In this document: positions 12,003 through 21,069 of the stretch, piece after piece
Layout of the letters: each line of letters opens with the position of its first letter
Position numbering within the stretch: the stretch's first letter is position 1
Source of the DNA: Anthonomus grandis grandis
Lineage: Eukaryota; Arthropoda; Insecta; Coleoptera; Curculionidae
Assembly (NCBI RefSeq): GCF_022605725.1
Contig: NC_065549.1
Span: 37,773,690 to 37,837,689, forward strand
DNA: 64,000 bases
Direction of reading: 5' to 3'
Notes under the pieces: generated by a model
Told to the model about the DNA's origin: nothing
Database searches by the model: none
What the model saw: only the letters and a program-made list of their open reading frames with translations
Position numbers and translations under genes: made by a program

Positions 12003-12345
12003 ATTCTGCAGTTTAGCGGCTTTTGTCAAAACTAACGAAAAATGGTCGGGTTTTTTGCAAAGTAGGTAGATTTCGATATATATTTTTCACTAAGAGTGGC
12101 GGAAAGCCAAATTTTATCACGAAGAGGGTGTTATCACGCACTAAATCACTCACTATAGGACGCGATTAATCATTAGATTAACCTTGTATACCATTAGTTT
12201 TGTCAACAAATAGGTGACTACTGAGTTGAGGTTAGGTGTGGTGTTGCCAGTTTTGTTGCGTTTTGTCACTGCAGCTAAAACCTTGTCTCCAGTCTGGCTT
12301 TCTCTAAAGTGGAGAATTCACTCTGTATTTTTTTAGTCATTCATT
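12003..12345 (+). repeat. Left long inverted terminal repeat
   Basis: Pairs with 14803-15165 on the opposite strand; roughly 85-90% identity by eye over about 345 bases. The right arm is slightly longer because of small insertions. Confidence 0.85.
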
Positions 12346-12366
12346 ATCATAACATAAAAAATGATG

Positions 12367-12410
12367 AATGAAACTAGTGTATAATCATAACATTATACAC
12401 TAGTTTCATT
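12367..12410. repeat. Perfect 19-bp hairpin in the left arm
   Basis: Arms 12367-12385 and 12392-12410 are exact reverse complements, with a 6-base loop CATAAC. It lies just inside the left inverted repeat and has no counterpart at the same place on the right, so it is specific to this side. Confidence 0.8.
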
Positions 12411-12600
12411 ACATATTACTTAAAATGTCAATTACATGTAATAAACACAAAAAAAAACAAGTTCTATCAAAATTCAATATTCGCGGCGAATTATATCGTA
12501 TCATTCCGCCACTTTTAATTTTTTTTGGGTAAAATTAGGCCATTTAAAAAAAATTGTAAAAATACGCAAAATTTGATGAGCGGTGCTTGAGCAATTTAAG

Positions 12601-12630
12601 AACCAACCTAACCCAACTCTTTTTTTTTTT
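12601..12630 (-). repeat. Poly(A) tail of the R1-like element followed by TTGGGTTAGG motif
   Basis: On the minus (sense) strand the R1-like sequence ends in about 10-11 A (12620-12630). It is followed at once by GTTGGGTTAGGTTGG (12604-12618). This is the 3' junction of the retrotransposon with telomere-like DNA. Confidence 0.65.
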
Positions 12631-12775
12631 GTGGAGAGGAGGGAAAAATCTGTTATCAGACACCCCAGGCATTGGTCTTCTGTCGCCTGAGGTAGTGTGG
12701 GGATGGGATGGCCTTGGCTCTCCCGACCCACTAAAAAACCCTCCCCTATTGATCAAGGAAAACTTCTCTCCGGTA

Positions 12776-14290
12776 TCACCAGGTAGGTATTTCCTCAGAG
12801 AAAAGAACCGTAAGTATCTTCGCATTTTGTTTGTTTCTTTCTTTTTTTTCATTCCAGATTGCTTCTATTTTTCTCATAATTTTCTTCATGATGTTTCTCA
12901 GCATATTTGTCACCCCTGTCCAACTCTCGTGATTTTTTAGTAACAGATCGCTTACATTTGCCACAGTGACCTCTTCTTCGCATACATTTCTAGTTTCTAT
13001 TCTATGTTCTTCAAAATATGGGCAGTGGAATATCGTGTGTTCGGGAGTATCGTTTTCCCCGCAGAACCAGCATTCCTCGGTGTCTTGCTTTTTTATTTTC
13101 TTCAGGTATGACCCGAAAACTCCATGTCCTGTGATTGCTTGGGTAATGTAGAAGTCCGTTTCTCCTGGTTTTTCTTTCCATTTTTATACATTCCTTATGA
13201 AATGCTTTGCAAAGCCTTGATATTGGTCCCATCTATTTTGCCACTTAGTTAATAGTTTTTGTTTTTCTTCGTCCTTGCTGCGTTTCCCGTTTTTCGTTAT
13301 GTTGGATATTTCTTCTGCCAGTAAATCAATTGGTGGCAGTCCTGCTATAACCTCCACAGCTTGGGTAGCTACCGTTCGATATGCTGATGAAATACCTATC
13401 GCCAGTCTTCTGTTTACCCGACTAAGTAGTTCCCTGTAAAATTTGAATTTTAAGGTTTTTTCCCAAACAGGTGCTCCGTATAGAATAGCCGATATCACCG
13501 CACTTGCTATAATTCTCCTTTTGGCTGGCTTAGATCCTCCTTTTCTTGGCATAACTCTTAGAAGAACATTTGTCATCTGCGTTCCCTTTTGGACTGTTTG
13601 CCTTATATGCGTTGTCATGCATACATTTCTGTCGATGATTATGCCAAGATATTTTGTGCTCTCGACTGTTGCTACTAAAGTACTTTCCAGATCTAAGTTT
13701 ATACTCTTTATTGTTCGTTTAGCATGTATTAATATTGACGTGGTTTTTTCTTTTGCCACCGAAATTCCTATGGTTTTTAAAAGGTTCATCACTTTTTTTA
13801 CTGCATATTGGGCTTTGTCTTCCAGTATCGCACCGCCTTTGGCCATTACAATTATTGCTAAATCAACAGCAATTAGAAATACACCCGACTCCATTTCCAA
13901 GAGAAGGACTTGATTGTAGAAGAGATTCCACAATACAGGTCCAAGGATTGATCCTTGTGGCACCCCGCAGGTCATTTCGTAGATCTTACCATTTGGAGCT
14001 ATTATTTTGCGATCGGATAAATAACTTTGTATGGTTCTTACTAGGTATTTGGGGATATTGCTGCTTTCTAGGACTTTAATTATTTCATGCCATGATACAG
14101 AATTAAACGCATTTTGGACGTCTACTTAAATCATAACGGCCGACTGCCTATGTTTGTATGCCTTTTGTTTAATTTCTTCAGTGATGCTCGTGATTTTTTG
14201 AATTGCACTTATTGTCGATTTCCCCTTGGTGAAACCATACTGGTTTTCATGGATTAAGTCTTTCCTTTCAATTTCAGCCTCTAACCTAAA
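12776..14290 (-). pseudogene. R1-clade non-LTR retrotransposon ORF2, 5'-truncated, inactivated
   Basis: Minus strand, one reading frame throughout. The RT begins near 14290 with ERKDLIHENQYGFTKGKST. Next come VDVQNAFNSVSWHEII (14125-14078), EMTCGVPQGSILGPVLWN (13978), KYLGIIIDRN and ILYGAPVWE, with the R1-type terminal zinc knuckle CWFCGENDTPEHTIFHC near 13085-13030. The open frame ends near 12776. The NAFNSxSW box and a CxxC-x7-H-x4-C knuckle after the RT are R1-group features. In-frame stops lie at 14126-14128 and 13184-13186. The catalytic box AYADDLA is reduced to AVDLA near 13862, removing one catalytic aspartate. The endonuclease and ORF1 are absent: 5' truncation at the CCCAA array. 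Confidence 0.8.
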
Positions 14291-14293
14291 CCA

Positions 14294-14424
14294 ACAACCA
14301 ACCCAACCCAACCCAACCCAACTCAACTCAACTCAACCCAACCCAACCCAACCCAACCCAACCCAACCCAACCCAACACAACCCAACCCAACCCAACCCA
14401 ACCCAACCCAACCCAACCCAATTC
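14294..14424. repeat. (CCCAA)n array, telomere-like pentamer
   Basis: About 25 near-perfect CCCAA units (TTGGG on the minus strand) with a few CTCAA variants, starting at the 5' truncation point of the R1-like RT. Insect telomeres are usually TTAGG and some beetles use TCAGG; TTGGG differs by one base. Confidence 0.9.
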
Positions 14425-14500
14425 AATCCATCCCATCCCATCCCATCCCATCCCATCCCATCCCATCCCATCCCATCCCATCCCATCCCATTCCATTCCA
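14425..14500. repeat. (CCCAT)n array
   Basis: About 14 units of CCCAT with terminal TTCCA variants, contiguous with the CCCAA array. The two arrays differ by one base per unit and presumably arose one from the other. Confidence 0.9.
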
Positions 14501-14640
14501 TCAACACTCTTGGGTGTTGATGAACTCTTGGGTGTTAATGAACCTCCCAACGTTGTGAGGTTGGTTTGGCTTGGTTTGGGTTGGTTCGGGTTGGGTTGCG
14601 TTAAGCTGGGTTGGGTTGGATTGAGTTGGGTTAGGTATAT
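14500..14640. repeat. Small hairpins and degenerate TTGGG repeats, opposite orientation
   Basis: After the CCCAT array, TCAACAC...GTGTTGA forms a short hairpin, with a second GAACTCTTGGGTGTT copy beside it. From 14560 the plus strand carries TTGGTTTGG/TTGGG-type units up to GAGTTGGGTTAGG (14623-14635). The pentamer therefore reads CCCAA on the left and TTGGG on the right of a central hairpin, which is the inverted arrangement expected inside a foldback element. Confidence 0.75.
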
Positions 14641-14802
14641 CTATGGTCTGTGCGCAGCGCCTTATGTTCCTCTCGCGGTGATAGAGAAACCGAACAAACC
14701 AAAACACTGCACACATACTCCCAGAGTCGACAACCCACCAAGAAAAGGTAAAAACAGTTTTTGTGAATTTATTTTACACATAATATCTTACATTTCACAT
14801 GA

Positions 14803-15165
14803 CTAAAAAATATAGAGTGAATTCGCCACTTTAGAGAAGGCACTCATGAGTCAGCCACACTGGGGACAATGCTGAAGCTGCAGAGTGACAAAACGCAGTA
14901 GACGACAGAACTGGCAACACCACACCTAACCTCACCTTAGTTGTAACCTATTTGTTGTCAAAACTAATCGAATAAAGGGTTATTCTAATGACGTTATTCT
15001 ATTCATGTCCCATAGTGAGTGATTTAGTGCGCGATAACACTCTCTTCATGATAAAATTTGGCTTTCCGCCACTCTTAGTGAAAAATATATATCCAAATCC
15101 ACCCATTTTGCAAAAAACCCGACCATTTTTCGTTAGTTTTAACAAAAGCCGCAAAACTGCAGAAT
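14803..15165 (-). repeat. Right long inverted terminal repeat
   Basis: Reverse complement of 12003-12345. Extra short segments near 14845-14880 and 14970-15000 make it about 20 bases longer. The stretch 14640-14803 inside it shows only weak similarity to the left side. Confidence 0.85.
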
Positions 15166-15266
15166 ATGTTAATTTAACTTATTGTGACCTGTTACGATGG
15201 TAAAAACTTATGTCGTTTGTGCCGCCCATGTGAAAAAGGACATTCAAGCCGATCTTTTCATAAGTA

Positions 15267-16486
15267 AAGGGTGTTTTTTTTAGAGGTTTGGATTTTAAGT
15301 TGTCAAAACTGTTTCTGGTGATTGTCAATTTGATAGTTGGTGGTGTATTCGTGGTCAGTACAGTTTGCCATTTCACAATGAATAGACTTACTCCAGAACA
15401 ACGCTTTCAAATTTTGCAAATATATTTTGAAAATCATAGTTCAATTCGCGAAACTTACCATGCGCTGCGTCTATTTTACGGTCGACATAATCGGCCATCC
15501 AAGCAAGTTATTCGAAAAACCATGGATCGTTTTCGTACCACGCATACTCTAGTTGATAATACGCATCCACAAAGACGCCATACAGTGCGCACAGAAGAAG
15601 TTATTGCTGCTGTAGAGCATAGTGTTGAAGAGGACCCGAATGAGTCGTTTTGCCATCGTGCACAACAATTGGGGCTGTGCCCATCCACTTTGTGGAAGAT
15701 TTTGCGGCAAAATCTTGGCTTGCGACCTTACAAGATCCAATTTGTGCAAGAACTGAAACCGCGTGACCATTATGTGCGCCGTACGTTCGTACAGTATTCA
15801 GCTTGACCCATTTTTTCAATCCAAAATTTTGTTCAGTGATGAGGCTCATTTTTGGTTGAACGGCTTCGTCAATAAGCAAAATTGCCGAATTTGGAGTGGA
15901 GAAAATCCAGAAGCTTTTGTTGAGACGCCCTTACATCCATTAAAAGTCACAGTTTGTTGCGCTTTATAGTCAGGAGGAATCATTGGCCCATATTTTTTAA
16001 AGATGATAACGACCAGAATGTTACAGTCAATGGAGAACGTTATAGAGCCATGATTGCCGACTTTTTTGTTCCTCAGTTGAACCGACTTAATGTGGCAGAG
16101 CTTTGGTTTCAACAAGATGGTGCAACACGTCACACAGCGCGTGACACTATCAATTTATTGCGGGAAACATGCCATGATCGCATAATTTCACGCAATGGAC
16201 CTGTGAACTGGCCTCCACGATCGTGTGATCTCACACCCCTGGATTACTTTCTTTGGGGATATCTGAAGTCACATGTCTTCAAAGATAAACCACAGACGTT
16301 GGATCACTTGGAAGCAAAGATTGGACTTCCCGATTACGCTACATTCGAACCAGCCGTGGCGCTCATATGCCCGAAATCATTTTTAAGCACTAATATCTTT
16401 TAAATAAAACCGATACCATGTCAATAAATTTTTTTTTATAGTTTTATTTCACTTCAAATTTGTATACCTCTCAAAAAAACACCCTT
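15267..16486 (+). mobile_element. Tc1/mariner-superfamily transposon copy with TIRs and TA target duplication
   Basis: Inverted ends: AAGGGTGTTTTTTTTAGAGG at 15267 and CCTCTCAAAAAAACACCCTT ending at 16486. Both are flanked by TA (15265-15266 and 16487-16488), the target duplication of this superfamily. It is about 1.22 kb, the usual size. It carries one broken transposase gene. It sits 100 bp right of the foldback-like element and exactly at the edge of the dispersed repeat that begins at 16487. Confidence 0.9.
15378..16403 (+). pseudogene. Tc1/mariner-type DDD transposase, two frameshifts
   Basis: Starts MNRLTPEQRFQILQIYFENH. An N-terminal helix-turn-helix half (residues 1-60) and a second DNA-binding part (EESF-type VEEDPNESFCHRAQQLGL, then STLWKILRQNLGLRPYKIQ) are intact. 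The frame is lost at about 15800 (after VRRTFVQYSA) and again at about 15960. Catalytic blocks remain readable: KILFSDEAHFWLNGF (first D), WFQQDGATRHTA (second D) and RSCDLTPLDYFLWGY (third D), with 36 residues between the last two by hand count. The end, after LDHLEAKIG, departs from the family and is truncated. It would cut and paste the element if intact. Confidence 0.88.
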
Positions 16487-17550
16487 TATATACTGATACT
16501 GTCATAACATCATATCAAGAGAACCGTCATCATAAACGTAGAATAAGGGATCATAGAAATGAACCTAAATAAAAACTTATTAAAAAATCTATAATAATTA
16601 TAAAATATTTAATCTCCATAAAAATGCTTTTTATTAGATAGGTATCTTTAGTCTATTGAAGCACATTGGAAAAACGCATAAAAAGTCTATAAACGGTAAT
16701 ATTGTAAAAAATTATAAAAAATAATATTGTTAAAATTTAAAGCATGATCTATTATTAATAAATATTTATCCTGTAAATGTTTTTTGACTACGTCACTGGT
16801 AAAGATTTTTGTGTCGGTGGAATCAACAATCCGATCGACCGGCGCGGCGTTGCGATGTTGTAGCCTTTTTCTGTATAAATATATATATAAGTAATAATAA
16901 CGTACTTACTTAATAAGAATATACTTACTTATATTACTATATAAGTAAGTATATATTGCAACGAAATTCAGGAACACACTTTTATTTTCAACGTCAAAAA
17001 CACTAACCTTATTAATAATTGAATATTTCAAGATTGTCTTATTAAAATTTTTTGAAACTTTGCACAATGGTTTGCCAGATTGGTCTCTTCAAAAAGTTAT
17101 CTTACATTTTTCTATAAAATGTACAGGGAAGCCCATAATGACCTTCTATAAAAATTTACATGGGATTTCCTATGTTCCGCTCGGCGACGCACCACCATAT
17201 TAAAATAATTGAGATAAGCGGTATATATCTGCTTATCTCAATTATTTTAATATCTGTATCAAATGCCTATTTATTTTTATATATCTACTACCTAATAGGA
17301 AACAACACAACATCTTTTGAAGTAATATAAGTTGTTTACATTCATTGAACTTTTAATATTTACTTCGATATAGAGAATTTTATTATATTTTATTAAAAAA
17401 ATGCTTTATAGTTTATTAAAGAGGAGAAGTAGTTTTGTTTTGTACCTGTCAAAATAAATGAGAAATTGTTATGATAGTATTATGTTGCAAGCAAACAAAC
17501 TGCCCATAGTTCCACAGAAATGCTAATTCTAGCTTTTCAATGTTCTAAGG
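16487..17550 (+). repeat. Dispersed repeat family, copy A (interrupted)
   Basis: 16490-16870 matches the reverse complement of about 59475-59155, and 17375-17550 matches the reverse complement of about 59100-58880. Shared blocks include the segment with TGACTACGTCACTGGTAAAG / CAACAATCC near 16785-16835, and GCCCATAGTTCCA with CTAATTCTAGC and TTCAATGTTCTAA at 17500-17550. The 16880-17370 middle is extra sequence absent from copy B. No coding capacity. Probably a non-autonomous transposon of unknown type. Confidence 0.7.
17197..17253. repeat. Perfect 23-bp hairpin
   Basis: Arms 17197-17219 and 17231-17253 are exact reverse complements (starting ATATTAAAATAATTGAG) with an 11-base loop. It lies in the segment that interrupts dispersed repeat copy A. 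Confidence 0.85.
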
Positions 17551-17719
17551 AGATGGTTTGGGGTAGTGTGACCTTGTCCGATAAGAAAAGTATTACGGAT
17601 GCCTTTGCACATTATTTTCTGTTTTTGATGCCAGTTCCTTTAACTCTGGATCTGGCGACTTTAATAATAGTTTTAATTTCCCGCGACTATAATAAGTTAT
17701 AGACGATGATAGATTATCC

Positions 17720-18240
17720 AGCATTTGAAGCCTAAGAAAGACGGCTACGGGCTCTGACAACACACCATCATATCTAAAAGGCGTGTGCTAATTTTCTGAT
17801 TATTGCTCTAAAGTTCCCACCTATTCTCACTTTTAGGCTAGAATGTTTTCCAGGCAGGCTAAAAGAATCCATTGTTACACCTAATTTTAAACATGGTAGG
17901 AGTAATAATATGATTGATTATCGATCTATTAATATATTAAATAATGTATATTAATTGTGCAAAGACATTCAGAGAGATCAGGCTTTTTTCGTTGATCATT
18001 GATACTAATAGTTTTATCCTTATCAAATCGAAGCCAAAGAGTATAAGTTGTAAGTATATTGCACTCCTTTTTGTGATTTTTATCAATGATTTGTCTGGCA
18101 ATCTGAGACACTCTAATGGGTTAATATGTGCAGATGGCTTAAAGATGTTTAGAGCTGTAAGTTCGATGACTTGAATTTGACACTGAACTTCAAAAATGTG
18201 ATGAGGTTTAAGATTTAAGCGTTTTGTTTTAGAAAAGCTT
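17720..18240 (+). pseudogene. Reverse transcriptase fossil
   Basis: Readable pieces: RLKESIVTPNFKHGRSNNMI-DYRSINIL at 17855-17940 (RT fingers, normally VxPIFKKGxxxxxxNYRPISIL), then ALLFVIFINDLSGNL at 18063-18110 and LICADGLKMFRAV at 18122-18160 (normally LYADDLKIYR). The catalytic YADD has become CADG. It is a Jockey-type non-LTR remnant without ends. Confidence 0.7.
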
Positions 18241-18259
18241 TCTTTTTAATGGTCACTAC

Positions 18260-18260
<1 letters not shown>

Positions 18261-18316
<56 letters not shown>
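18261..18316 (-). repeat. (AAT)n tail of the CR1-like element at 18261-20030
   Basis: About 18 AAT units directly followed by CTTTATTTAGC. On the minus strand this is an AATAAAG-type end followed by (ATT)n, the same design as the other minus-strand retrotransposon tails in the window. Confidence 0.7.
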
Positions 18317-19212
18317 CTTTATTTAGCATAAATAGCTACATACAAAAACAACAAATTTCCCAAAAAATTAATAAAAATAAAGATACATATATCAATAATA
18401 ATGTTCATAAAGCTAATTCAACAACATATTTAGTCAGCAAGAGGACATATAAGCAATAAATGACAAATGCTGGGTAGCCCGATCCCCGACACTTGCAACG
18501 CCCCGGTTTTACCAGGAACAGCAGCATCCCGGTTAATCCAAGGAATACCGCAATATTCCGGTCCGTCTAAACATTGCTATGTCGGCGAGCTAAGCACCCC
18601 GCCACCAAAACTGGTTCAGAAATTTTTAAAAAATTACCACATACATAAACCTAAAGCGCTCATACTAACTTTACAATAATATTATTAATTAATTATTTAT
18701 TAATATACCCTTATAAATTAATCCATATACGCTTATTGTGTACAAAATATAATATACATATGCACTTCAGGTTACTATTAACATGTGGATCTAAACAAAA
18801 CAATTGATGTAATCAAAATTTGCAGTGCTCGCAAACCATAAAATGTTACGCCAATAAGTGAATCTCGGTCATATTACCTATGGGCTGGTGAAATAGATCG
18901 AATACAGGGTGTCCTGGTTTTTTTGGAGAGACCATGTCAAATCCCGGTTAATCCATGAATACTTTTTCAGTATCCCGGTTGTTCCATGGATAACAAACAT
19001 AGCTCTTCTGCCACCCACAAACACCTCATCATTGTTCTCACTTCACTACAATATTTATCTGCACATATATTTACTATAATAATTCAAGCCATATACTTAA
19101 ATTAAACTTAAAATAAGTGTTAAACTAAAATAGTGATCCTAAACAACATATTATAAAAAATAAATAAAATGAAAATAAAAAAAAAAACAATTAGGCAAAG
19201 GTAACAAAAATC
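18317..19212 (-). other. 3' UTR region of a CR1-like element, with a repeated CCGGTT motif
   Basis: No coding frame. A GC-rich block (18470-18620) contains CATCCCGGTTAATCCAAGG. Near 18940-18990 the motif recurs as AATCCCGGTTAATCCATG and TATCCCGGTTGTTCCATGG, so three copies of ATCCCGGTT(A/G)TTCCA-like sequence lie about 400 bp apart. It may be one UTR or several nested small pieces. Confidence 0.4.
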
Positions 19213-20020
19213 CTAGGACAATATATGTGCCCTAACCAGCCTTTTAAAATTATTTACAGAATCACAGTCTCTTATGCTTGTTGGTAATCTATTAAAATCT
19301 TGTAAGCCTCTCTGTAGGACAGAATTTAACATCTGGTTAGAGTTACACCTATCGATCAGTATGAAATTGTTACAGTTTCGAGTTTGATAATGATGAACAT
19401 CTCTAAAAAACTTCACCTTCTTACAAATATATGATGGTATCATATTATTTTTAACTTTATACAAAAAAACATAGATGCTAAATATAATTTTTTGCTTAAC
19501 AGACATCATATTCAGGACGTTATGCATTATTACGATTGGTGTATATCTATTGCATTTCAAAATAGTTCTCATTGCTCTGTTCTGTACAAGCTGCAACTGT
19601 TCAATTTTAAAGTTTGGTAAATTGTATAAAATTGTTGAGCAAAATTCAAGATGCGGAGCTGCAATGCTATTATACAGTAATAGTTTTGTAGCCATTGATA
19701 ATTGTTTTCCTACTCTTGCAATGAAACCAATTTTTTTGAAAATTTTCTAGTTATGTAATCAGCGTGTGCATAAAAATTTAAGTTACAATCAAATATTACT
19801 CCCAAGTATATAATTTGACTCTCATATTCTATCTTTTCATTATTTACCACAATGTTAATATCTTTCACATTGATGTGCATTAATTTGCTCTTTTTCCCAA
19901 ATAAACAAAATTTCGATTTTGATGTATTTAAACAAAGACTATTACTGCAAAGCCATTTAAATAAATTAGATAAATCATTATTAAGAATTATTTGCATTAT
20001 TAATAAGACATATCAAATAC
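19213..20020 (-). pseudogene. CR1-like reverse transcriptase, C-terminal third
   Basis: Minus strand. LSNLFKWLCSNSLCLNTSKS, IIYLGVIFDCNLNFYAHADY, then after a frameshift near 19735 (in a T run) RVGKQLSMATKLLLYNSIAAPHLEFCSTIL, LQLVQNRAMRTILKCNRYTP and the end LQDFNRLPTSIRDCDSVNNF. This is the post-catalytic thumb of a CR1/Jockey-type RT; the catalytic core and everything upstream are missing (5' truncation near 20030). Confidence 0.8.
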
Positions 20021-20030
20021 TTGGCTTTAT

Positions 20031-20530
20031 AATACGAAACAGTATAGCTTTGATCTGGTCATAGATGTCATGGTTGATCCCTGTTTCATAGTGTCTGGAT
20101 GAAGGTTCCCTGTCCGTCAATGATCTGCTGATTTTTTCCCATAAAATTCGTTATACATACTGATGTCGAAACGTAATTTTGAAATTAGCAAAGTGATAAA
20201 AGAGATATTATATTTTAATAAAATGTTTTTTTCTTTCTAATGAAATTAAGTACTATTTATCCTACATATTAAATACAGTTTTCCTACAAATTCATCATTA
20301 TCATCATCGTCATTATCCAGCAGCCTTAAAACGTTTACTACTAGACATAGGCCTCGATGCCATGATATAATTAAAAGGTCGTATTGAGAATTGATTTAAT
20401 CGCTTACATGATCCAGAAATAACCGTTTTGGAAACAGGTTGTCTAATTTTAAAATTAAGTAATTAAATTAATTTTTAAATTTCAAATTAAATAAAAAAGT
20501 TTCTATGAAGATATGTCAGGGTATGTAAAT
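20031..20530. other. AT-rich, one dispersed-repeat motif
   Basis: No gene. 20290-20375 contains ATCATCATCGTCATTATCC followed by TTTACTACTAGACATAGGCC. This resembles a sequence that, from memory, is widespread in insect genomes, and is probably a decayed repeat. Confidence 0.35.
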
Positions 20531-20559
20531 TTGTATAGTCACCGCCAGATACTTTTTTT

Positions 20560-20941
20560 TAAGTCATAGTGTCTAATATTGTGACGGTTCAAGTACTCTA
20601 ATTTTGCAAGCTCCGAACAGTCAGCCACAATGTGATAAATATTCTCTTGTCGTTCTTTAAATATTCTGCATTTTCGGTCAGTATTCATTACCAATATTTT
20701 CTTTTCATGATATTTAGTTCTTAGAGCCTGGTCTTATGCAGCAGCAATGATAGTTTCAGTTCCTTCTTCAATTTTCTTATCCTGTAAGCATCCAAATCGC
20801 CGCTCAACTTATTGTTACTTTTTTAATCTTCTTCACGAGTTGTACGTGCATTTCCGTATTTGCCCTGTTGTTTTTCAGTTTCCACTCTTTAATTCTAATC
20901 CTTTCTTTCCATTAATAGCTGCCGTTTTGCTGTCACTTTTG

Positions 20942-20942
<1 letters not shown>
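20560..20942 (-). pseudogene. R4/R2-group retrotransposon C-terminal fragment
   Basis: On the minus strand: VERRFGCLQDKKIEEGTETI, IIAAA-stop-DQALRTKYHEKKIL, then the zinc-knuckle region KCRIFKERQENIYHIVADCSELAKLEYLNRHN. AAxDQAL and a C-x-x-C-x7-H-x4-C knuckle (second C here F) occur after the RT in R2/R4/NeSL-type elements. A CAA to TAA change gives the internal stop near 20737. It begins exactly at the (ATT)n array, on the other side of which lies the R4/Dong-like element. Confidence 0.6.

Positions 20943-21069
<127 letters not shown>

Larger units (their letters stand above)
12003..15165. mobile_element. Element bounded by ~350-bp inverted terminal repeats (foldback-like), host to an R1-type insertion
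   Basis: 12003-12345 and 14803-15165 match as inverted repeats with only scattered mismatches and small indels. The outermost shared bases are ATTCTGCAG / CTGCAGAAT, followed inward by the GCGGCTTTTG block, a GGTCGGGTTTTTTGC block and a GTGGCGGAAAGCC block. Weaker symmetry continues inward to a TTGGGTTAGG motif present on both sides (12604-12618 and 14624-14635). No transposase of its own is visible; the interior is filled by an R1-clade retrotransposon remnant and pentamer repeats. A TA-type duplication at the edges is possible but ambiguous. Likely a non-autonomous DNA transposon; superfamily unknown. Confidence 0.75.

Noticed and set aside
14294..14640. Fusion of two telomeres
   Set aside because: End-to-end fusion would read TTGGG then CCCAA on one strand; here the order is the opposite.
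15199..15265. MVKTYVVCAAHVKKDIQADLF, resembling the start of a THAP domain
   Set aside because: Only 23 codons, the first expected Cys is Tyr, and it runs straight into the transposon end at 15267. Too short to support.
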